Assembly (NCBI GenBank): GCA_003476705.1
Contig: DMVM01000005.1
Location: 1-10,592 of the forward strand
Origin: Coprothermobacter sp.
GTDB lineage: Bacteria > Coprothermobacterota > Coprothermobacteria > Coprothermobacterales > Coprothermobacteraceae
Reading direction: 5' to 3'
DNA length: 10,592 nucleotides
The notes beneath the pieces were generated by a model. That model was not told the origin of the DNA and did not search any database. It saw nothing but the letters and a program-made list of their open reading frames with translations. The first letter of the stretch is position 1; each line of letters starts with the position of its first letter. Position numbers and translations under genes: made by a program. Shown one piece after another: positions 5,371 to 10,592 of this stretch.

Positions 5371-7688
5371 TGTTTAAGTGGTTCGGACGATCCGCATCGG
5401 ATCGACATTTGAAGAAGTATTTTGATTTCGCAGATAAAGTCAATGCTTTTGAGCCTGCAATGATGCAATTATCCGATGACGATCTTCATAACAAGAAGAC
5501 GTATTTTCAGAATCAACTCGATAAAAGTAAGTCAGTAGACGAACTGCTCCCTGAAATGTTTGCCGTGGTCAGAGAAGTGGCTCGACGGCAGCTCAACATG
5601 CGGCATTTTGATGTACAACTTATAGGCGGAAAAGTCCTGTTTGAAGGAAAAATAGCTGAAATGAAGACCGGAGAAGGTAAGACGCTGGTTGCCACGTTGC
5701 CCGTTTACGCCATGGCTGTTTCTGGCCACAAAGTGCACGTCGTGACTGTTAACGAGTACTTGGCGAAACGTGACGCTAATTGGATGAAGCCTGTTTATGA
5801 AGCACTTGGTTTGACAGTTGCCTATATTCACAGCAACCAAACTACTGAAGAGAAAAAAGCGGCTTATGCGGCTGATGTGGTTTACGGAACAAACTATGAG
5901 TTTGGTTTTGATTATTTGCGCGACAACATGGCTTTAAGCAAAGAAGACATTGTTCAGCAGGGACTGGATTATGCAATAGTAGACGAAGCAGATTCTGTAC
6001 TTATCGATGAAGCTAGAACGCCTCTTATCATTAGCGGACCCGGTCAAGAAGACACTCGCATTTACTATGAGCTGGCCAAACTGGCTCGAAGAATGGTTCC
6101 AGGTGTGGACTTTGACGTTGAAGAAAAGGAACGAAATGTCATTTTGCACGAGTCTGGAGCACATAAAGTGGAACGGTTCGTAAAAACTGATAATCTGTAT
6201 GCGCCTGAAAATGCTGACCTTCTTAGAAAAGTTCTTCAGGCATTGCGCGCTGAATATCTTTATAAGTCAGAAGTGGATTACATAGTAAAAGACGGTGAAG
6301 TAATTATCATCGACGAGTTCACTGGACGGCTCATGTATGGACGAAGATACAGTGATGGACTTCATCAAGCAATTGAAGCCAAAGAAGGCGTGCAAGTTAA
6401 AGGTGAATCGCAGGTGTTGGCTCTGGTTTCATATCAGAACTTCTTTAAGCTGTACAACAGGATTGCTGGCATGACAGGAACTGCAGCGTCAGCAGGAAAT
6501 GAATTCAGCGGTATTTACGATATGGACGTTGTGGCGGTTCCCACAAACAAACCCATGATCAGAGTGGACCTGCCTGACGTGATTTACAGTAGTGAAGAAG
6601 GAAAGTTTCGTGCAATTGTGGCAGATATCAAAGAAAGGCATGCTAAGGGACAACCTGTACTTATAGGCACCAGGTCTGTAGAGAAATCTGAAAAACTTTC
6701 AAGAATGTTGAAGAAAGAAGGCATTCCGCACGAAGTTTTAAATGCTAAGTACCACGAAAAAGAAGCAGAAATCATTGCAAAAGCTGGCCAACGTGGTGCT
6801 GTCACAGTGGCTACGAACATGGCAGGACGAGGCGTTGACATTGTTCTTGGTGAAGGTGTTGCAGAGCTGGGCGGACTGCATGTCATCGGTAGTGAACGGC
6901 ACGAGGCTCGAAGAATAGATGACCAGCTTAGAGGACGAAGCGGAAGGCAAGGCGATCCTGGTAGCTCGCAGTTTTACTTGTCTTTAGAAGATGAGCTCTT
7001 GAGACTTTATGGCGGTGATACGCTCAAAGGTATTTTTGATAAATTGCACGTGGAAGAAGACGAGCGCATCGAACACCCACTTTTGACCCGTGCCATTGAA
7101 ACAGCTCAAAAAAGAGTTGAAAACTATCATTATGAAATAAGAAAAAGGCTTTTGGATTATGACAATGTTCTGGGTCAACAAAGAGAGTACATCTACAAGG
7201 AAAGAAGACAAATCTTGGAGATGGAAGATGTTACTCCCTTAGTGGAACGTTTAGCAGAGCACTTTGCTGAAGATCTAGCGCGCAATCCTGAAAGTGTTTC
7301 GCAACAGCTATTGGCCCTGGGTATAGCAGTTGAGGGCTTGGAAAATGCTAGCCAAGATGAGGTAAAGGATGCTGTACTCTCTGTAATAATGTCCAACTAT
7401 AATGCAAAGAAAAACGAACTTAGTAACGTTGATCCGGAGCTGGACAAGAAAGTTTTGCTTCGAGTAATGGACTGGAACTTCATCAATCATTTACAGAACA
7501 TGGAGTACTTGCAACAAGGCATAGGATGGCAAGCTTTAGGACAAAAGGACCCTCTAGTTGAATATCAGTACCAAGCTGCCATGATGTTTGCAGAAATGCT
7601 TAGCAACATCAGAAAGGATTTCTTCACATACTTCTTGAACATTAGATTAGTCCAAAGAGACACTCAAAGGAAGGGACGCAACCGTTGA
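5370..7688 (+). CDS. secA: Preprotein translocase ATPase SecA, short form lacking the zinc tail
   Basis: The ATPase motor that pushes unfolded secretory proteins through the SecYEG channel at the inner membrane face. Motifs in order: Walker A MKTGEGKT (98-105), DEAD-type Walker [17 protein letters not shown] (204-219), the preprotein cross-linking domain (about 225-360), [10 protein letters not shown] at the second nucleotide domain (431-440), [13 protein letters not shown] (482-494) and the arginine-rich [13 protein letters not shown] (519-531), then the helical scaffold and wing domains to about 760. At 772 residues it stops right after the last scaffold helix (KGRNR end): the C-terminal linker and CxCxSG...CH zinc site seen in many SecA proteins are absent. 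Start overlaps the hpf stop by 1 nt; the stop overlaps prfB by 4 nt. Translational coupling is likely. Confidence 0.98.
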   Translation: MFKWFGRSASDRHLKKYFDFADKVNAFEPAMMQLSDDDLHNKKTYFQNQLDKSKSVDELLPEMFAVVREVARRQLNMRHFDVQLIGGKVLFEGKIAEMKTGEGKTLVATLPVYAMAVSGHKVHVVTVNEYLAKRDANWMKPVYEALGLTVAYIHSNQTTEEKKAAYAADVVYGTNYEFGFDYLRDNMALSKEDIVQQGLDYAIVDEADSVLIDEARTPLIISGPGQEDTRIYYELAKLARRMVPGVDFDVEEKERNVILHESGAHKVERFVKTDNLYAPENADLLRKVLQALRAEYLYKSEVDYIVKDGEVIIIDEFTGRLMYGRRYSDGLHQAIEAKEGVQVKGESQVLALVSYQNFFKLYNRIAGMTGTAASAGNEFSGIYDMDVVAVPTNKPMIRVDLPDVIYSSEEGKFRAIVADIKERHAKGQPVLIGTRSVEKSEKLSRMLKKEGIPHEVLNAKYHEKEAEIIAKAGQRGAVTVATNMAGRGVDIVLGEGVAELGGLHVIGSERHEARRIDDQLRGRSGRQGDPGSSQFYLSLEDELLRLYGGDTLKGIFDKLHVEEDERIEHPLLTRAIETAQKRVENYHYEIRKRLLDYDNVLGQQREYIYKERRQILEMEDVTPLVERLAEHFAEDLARNPESVSQQLLALGIAVEGLENASQDEVKDAVLSVIMSNYNAKKNELSNVDPELDKKVLLRVMDWNFINHLQNMEYLQQGIGWQALGQKDPLVEYQYQAAMMFAEMLSNIRKDFFTYFLNIRLVQRDTQRKGRNR

Positions 7689-8797
7689 CACTGGAAGAAA
7701 TCATACAAGCACGTGAAGATGCTGCATCGGAATTTAAAGAGATAGTTGAGAACATAAAGCTGGACGATAAGAAGGCCGAGCTTAGGGACGTACGTAAAGT
7801 GTACGAGAAGCCCGACATTTGGTCTGATCCGGATAAAGCCGTGACTGTGGCAAGAAAAGTACAGCGGCTCGAAGAAGAAATTGAACGCGTTGAGCAGATT
7901 GAAAACCTTTTAAAAGACCTCGATGCTGCTTTAGAGCTTCTCCAGGAAGGTTATGATGAAGAGCTGTTTGAGCATGCACTCGCTACGTTGAAGGAACTTC
8001 AGGAACGTATTGAGCTTTTTAGGCTGGTGACACTCTTCACGGAACCCTATGATACGAACGACGCCATATTGATGCTGCATGCTGGTGCTGGCGGCGTGGA
8101 CGCTATGGATTGGACCCAAATGCTCATGCGAATGTACTTACGTTGGGCTGAGAGGATGGGTTTCGAAACAGAAATTGTGGACATCTCCAGAGGGGAAGAA
8201 GCCGGTGTGAAGTCTTGCACAATTTTCGTGCGCGGTTCCTACGCATACGGATACCTCCGTGCAGAGAAAGGTGTACACCGCTTGGTTAGATTGTCCCCCT
8301 TTGACGCCGACCACAGAAGACATACCTCTTTTGCTTTGGTTGATGTAGTGCCAGATGTGGAAGATGTTGAAGTAGAGATAAATCCTGATGATATTGAAGT
8401 TGAAACGTTTAGGAGTGGTGGTGCGGGCGGACAACACCAGAACAAAACTGAATCAGGCGTCAGATTAGTACATAAGCCAACTGGTATCACAGTTACAGTC
8501 ACTGAGGAACGTTCACAGCTTCAAAATAGGGAAAGAGCAATGCGCATTTTGAGGGCACGCGTTCACCAGTATCATGAAGAGGAAAGAAAGAAGTCCATGG
8601 AAGAAATCAGGGGAGATGTAAAATCTGCTTCATGGGGGAACCAGATACGCTCTTATGTCTTCCATCCATACAACATGGTTAAAGATCATCGCACCGGATA
8701 TTCCAGGGGTGACATAGCCAACGTTATGGACGGCGATATAACGGATTTTATGGTAAAGTTCTTGCAGGGTGTAAAAGTGGAGTCATCAGATGAATAA
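7685..8797 (+). CDS. prfB: Peptide chain release factor 2, single uninterrupted frame
   Basis: Recognises UAA and UGA in the ribosomal A site and triggers peptide release. The 370-residue product has the RF2 anticodon-like tripeptide SPF (204-206), which separates it from RF1, and the catalytic GGQ (248-250) within [11 protein letters not shown]. The N-terminal coiled domain covers about 1-115. In most bacteria prfB is autoregulated by a +1 frameshift at an in-frame UGA near codon 25 (CUU-UGA). Here the matching place reads AAG CTG GAC (Lys25-Leu26-Asp27) with no stop and no slippery site, so that control is absent. Start TTG 7685 overlaps the secA stop as TTGA, with AAGGAAGGG (7667-7675) 9 nt upstream. 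The end overlaps ftsE by 8 nt. Confidence 0.97.
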   Translation: MTLEEIIQAREDAASEFKEIVENIKLDDKKAELRDVRKVYEKPDIWSDPDKAVTVARKVQRLEEEIERVEQIENLLKDLDAALELLQEGYDEELFEHALATLKELQERIELFRLVTLFTEPYDTNDAILMLHAGAGGVDAMDWTQMLMRMYLRWAERMGFETEIVDISRGEEAGVKSCTIFVRGSYAYGYLRAEKGVHRLVRLSPFDADHRRHTSFALVDVVPDVEDVEVEINPDDIEVETFRSGGAGGQHQNKTESGVRLVHKPTGITVTVTEERSQLQNRERAMRILRARVHQYHEEERKKSMEEIRGDVKSASWGNQIRSYVFHPYNMVKDHRTGYSRGDIANVMDGDITDFMVKFLQGVKVESSDE

Positions 8798-9506
8798 CAT
8801 GGATGTTGAAGAGACTGTAATCAGTGTACACGGTTTAACAAAAATATATGGGAAGGGTTATGAACCGGCTTTGAACAACGTTAGTTTTGATTTGCACCGG
8901 GGAGAGTTTGTTTACCTTATTGGTCCAACTGGTGCAGGTAAAACAACACTTCTCCATATTCTAATGGGGCTTAGAAAGCCTACATCGGGTTACGCTGATA
9001 TTCTTGGGCACCGAACTGATCCTTCTGGCGGTGATCGGGATCTACGCGACTTGAGGCTTAGAACAGGTATCATCTTTCAGGGTTCTTATCTCCTTAATGA
9101 CAGGACTGTTTACGAGAATGTAATCATGAGTTTAGAGGTCAGAGATTACCCCGTGCCAGAAGTGAAACGACGTGCAGAAGCGTTGCTGTACAAACTTGGG
9201 CTTTTGGATAAGAAGAGCTTCATGCCCGAGGAGTTATCTGGTGGACAAAAACAATTAGTCGCTTTTGCCAGAGCGATTTTGCATGAACCAGAACTGCTCA
9301 TTGCTGATGAACCCACAGCGAACTTGGATATGAATACGGCAAGAGAGCTTATCAAGACTATACAGAACCTTACTGCAAATATGAATACCACAGTTTTGCT
9401 AGCTACGCATAACGTGGAATTGGTTGCAGAAATGGGAACTAGGGTAATCAGGTTGGAAAGGGGAAGTATTGTTTTCGATGCAAAAAAACTCAAATCTTTG
9501 GCTTAA
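8790..9506 (+). CDS. ftsE: Cell division ABC ATPase FtsE
   Basis: The cytoplasmic ATPase of the FtsEX complex, which turns ATP binding into a signal for peptidoglycan hydrolases at the septum. In 238 residues: Walker A GPTGAGKT (45-52), Q-loop Gln97 (GIIFQGS), signature LSGGQ (149-153), Walker [13 protein letters not shown] (169-180) and switch His207 (ATHNVE). After the signature the usual Arg (LSGGxQQR) is Leu (KQLVAFARA). The short stalk and spacing match FtsE rather than LolD or MacB, and the ftsX neighbour confirms it. ATG 8790 overlaps the prfB end; GTGGAG lies about 8-13 nt upstream. ATG 8799 is an alternative start. The 3' end overlaps ftsX by 38 nt. Confidence 0.95.
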   Translation: MNNMDVEETVISVHGLTKIYGKGYEPALNNVSFDLHRGEFVYLIGPTGAGKTTLLHILMGLRKPTSGYADILGHRTDPSGGDRDLRDLRLRTGIIFQGSYLLNDRTVYENVIMSLEVRDYPVPEVKRRAEALLYKLGLLDKKSFMPEELSGGQKQLVAFARAILHEPELLIADEPTANLDMNTARELIKTIQNLTANMNTTVLLATHNVELVAEMGTRVIRLERGSIVFDAKKLKSLA

Positions 9507-10407
9507 TCGGTTGCTTCGTGAAATAGTATGGGCGTGGCGGCTAATTCGATCTAATATAGCTCAAGGGGCAGTATTAGCTGGGCTTATCATTATTGCAACG
9601 TTACTGGGAGGTTTCGCCTTTAGTACAAGCGTGTGGTTCCAAAAAATACAGAGTACGGCTCTTAGTCAGCTTCAAACAGTGGTTTTCATAGATAAGTCTT
9701 TACCACAAGAGGAAATACAATCCATAAGAGCTGACTTCGTCCGTAGGCCAGGTGTAGCCGAAGTAACCTTTGTGAGTTCGGAACAAGCGTTAGCAGAGCT
9801 AAGGCTTTCCCTTTCACAGTACAGCTGGCTGTTCGAGAACATTTCTGAAAACCCCATACCGCCCTCCTTTGAAATCAGGTTTACCAGTCTTGAAAGCATG
9901 AAACAGTTCATTGATGAGATGAGGACTGCTACCTATATAACTGACTTGCTCGCGCCATATGAACAAGCTCAGAGTGTTTCCACATTTATATCTGGCATGT
10001 ACAACGCGATATTCGCTATACTTATAGTTATGGTAGCTGTATTGGCTATTCTGGCCATGCTACTCGTGGAATCTGAGGTGTTAAAACAACGTGAATCGTT
10101 GGCTTTGTACTCCTTACTTGGAGCTAGCCCAAGGTTCTTACTGATGCCGTTCTTGTTGTACATTGTAAGTTTTGCTGCCATAGGGGTCATTGTATCGGTG
10201 ATATTAGGTATATATGCGGCGCCGCTGGTGATTGATTTGGTAAATGTTGTTAACAGCCTCTTGTTTGGATTAACTGTACCGCTATCGAGTTGGGAGCCCT
10301 ATGTACTTTTGAGTGCAGTTTTGTCAGTTGTATTTGTGTTCGGAGGGACATACTTGGCCATACACAGAAGTATTAGGGAGGTGGCTAGTAGTGAGTTGGA
10401 GATGTAG
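9469..10407 (+). CDS. ftsX: Cell division membrane protein FtsX
   Basis: Four-helix membrane partner of FtsE whose outer loop binds and activates a coiled-coil hydrolase regulator. Membrane segments at about 33-53, 178-200, 228-250 and 277-297; the large extracellular domain is 54-177 and contains the family block NPIPPSFEIR (128-137). A cytosolic loop with QRESLALYSLLGAS (207-220) is the conserved FtsX coupling region, followed by PF at the third helix. The start is uncertain: TTG 9469 has AAGGGG (9458-9463) 5 nt before it, while ATG 9478 has that site 14 nt away; TTG is preferred by spacing. Both lie within ftsE. It ends 17 nt after the start of the next gene. Confidence 0.95.
   Translation: MFSMQKNSNLWLNRLLREIVWAWRLIRSNIAQGAVLAGLIIIATLLGGFAFSTSVWFQKIQSTALSQLQTVVFIDKSLPQEEIQSIRADFVRRPGVAEVTFVSSEQALAELRLSLSQYSWLFENISENPIPPSFEIRFTSLESMKQFIDEMRTATYITDLLAPYEQAQSVSTFISGMYNAIFAILIVMVAVLAILAMLLVESEVLKQRESLALYSLLGASPRFLLMPFLLYIVSFAAIGVIVSVILGIYAAPLVIDLVNVVNSLLFGLTVPLSSWEPYVLLSAVLSVVFVFGGTYLAIHRSIREVASSELEM
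10375..10384 (+). promoter_or_regulatory. Ribosome binding site for the gene starting at 10391
   Basis: AGGGAGGTGG, a near-perfect anti-16S match inside the ftsX coding end, sits 6 nt before GTG 10391. It decides that start over the in-frame GTG 10409. Confidence 0.65.
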
Positions 10408-10592
10408 GGTGTTTTCAAAGTGGGTTTCTGTGATAATTGTTTTTGTTATAATTGCCGCTTTGGCTATTCCTTTGCCGGGTGAGGCGGCAACATACTCTGA
10501 TCTGCAGAAGAAAAATGAACAGCTAGAACAACAGAAAAAAGCAACTCAGCAGCAGCTGAGCGAAGTCAAAAGTAAGACTCAGGACGCTTTCC
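10391..10592 (+). CDS. Secreted coiled-coil protein, probable FtsEX-linked murein hydrolase activator or hydrolase, cut by the window edge
   Basis: Only the first 67 residues are in the window. They show a basic N-terminus (MSWRCRVFSKW), a hydrophobic core (about 11-28, VSVIIVFVIIAALAIPL) and a likely signal peptidase site after PGEA (29-32), then a glutamine- and lysine-rich heptad region from about residue 35 (SDLQKKNEQLEQQKKATQQQ) typical of a coiled coil. Signal peptide plus coiled coil right after ftsEX is the layout of EnvC, PcsB and CwlO-type partners, whose C-terminal part carries a LytM/M23, CHAP or NlpC/P60 domain. Which one applies cannot be seen. GTG 10391 is favoured by a strong ribosome site; GTG 10409 after the ftsX stop is an alternative. 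Confidence 0.8.
   Translation, partial: MSWRCRVFSKWVSVIIVFVIIAALAIPLPGEAATYSDLQKKNEQLEQQKKATQQQLSEVKSKTQDAF

Noticed and set aside
9477..9490. Slippery A-run producing an FtsE-FtsX fusion
   Set aside because: The seven-A run lies in the overlap, but ftsX is in the +1 frame relative to ftsE; a -1 slip there would not enter ftsX. Ordinary overlapping starts explain the layout.
1..10592. Mobile element, CRISPR array, defence or toxin-antitoxin system
   Set aside because: No direct-repeat array, transposase, integrase, attachment site or paired small toxin genes are visible; all long frames are accounted for by housekeeping families.

Overview
The window looks like core chromosome from a low-to-moderate GC bacterium of Firmicutes type, or of a deep-branching thermophilic lineage with Firmicutes-like gene order (Coprothermobacter is my best guess, from general resemblance only). 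The support is an S-box (SAM-I) riboswitch upstream of metK, a long-form HPF next to secA, the order hpf-secA-prfB-ftsE-ftsX-coiled-coil hydrolase activator, a YitT/DUF2179 protein, and strong AGGAGG-type ribosome binding sites. I see no mobile element, CRISPR array, defence island or other accessory cargo.

Minus strand, 1-2330: a promoter with an extended -10 (about 2300-2330) starts a transcript almost directly into a SAM-I riboswitch (2172-2294), followed by an intrinsic terminator (2137-2163), metK (892-2103) and then a gene overlapping the metK stop that runs off the window edge (1-907). The last gene is not obvious as an ORF because it is cut by the window. Its translation matches the N-terminal half of primosomal protein N' (PriA), but the Walker A loop is missing where it should occur. 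The first about 890 bases are therefore coding. A 13-bp perfect inverted repeat lies inside the start of this gene.

Plus strand, 2424-10592: a PP2C-type Ser/Thr phosphatase (2424-3242) is followed by a promoter that overlaps its stop codon, then tRNA-Ala(GGC) (3281-3355, with encoded CCA), and then a close-packed run with no visible terminator: gamma-class carbonic anhydrase-like protein (3377-3892), YitT-family membrane protein (3905-4777), long HPF (4798-5370), SecA (5370-7688), release factor 2 without the usual programmed frameshift (7685-8797), FtsE (8790-9506), FtsX (9469-10407) and the start of a secreted coiled-coil protein (10391-10592, cut by the window) that is probably the murein hydrolase activator driven by FtsEX. 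From hpf on, the next gene begins at or before the previous stop (overlaps of 1, 4, 8, 38 and 17 nt), so translational coupling is likely.

Functionally, the minus-strand unit makes S-adenosylmethionine under SAM feedback and carries a replication-restart-type gene along with it. The plus-strand unit groups ribosome hibernation, protein export, translation termination and control of cell wall hydrolysis at division. Most of this is ordinary. The points worth a second look are the Walker-less PriA in a SAM-controlled transcript, a possible antiterminator pairing in the riboswitch, the tRNA leading an mRNA, the short SecA without the zinc tail, and residue changes in FtsE and the phosphatase.
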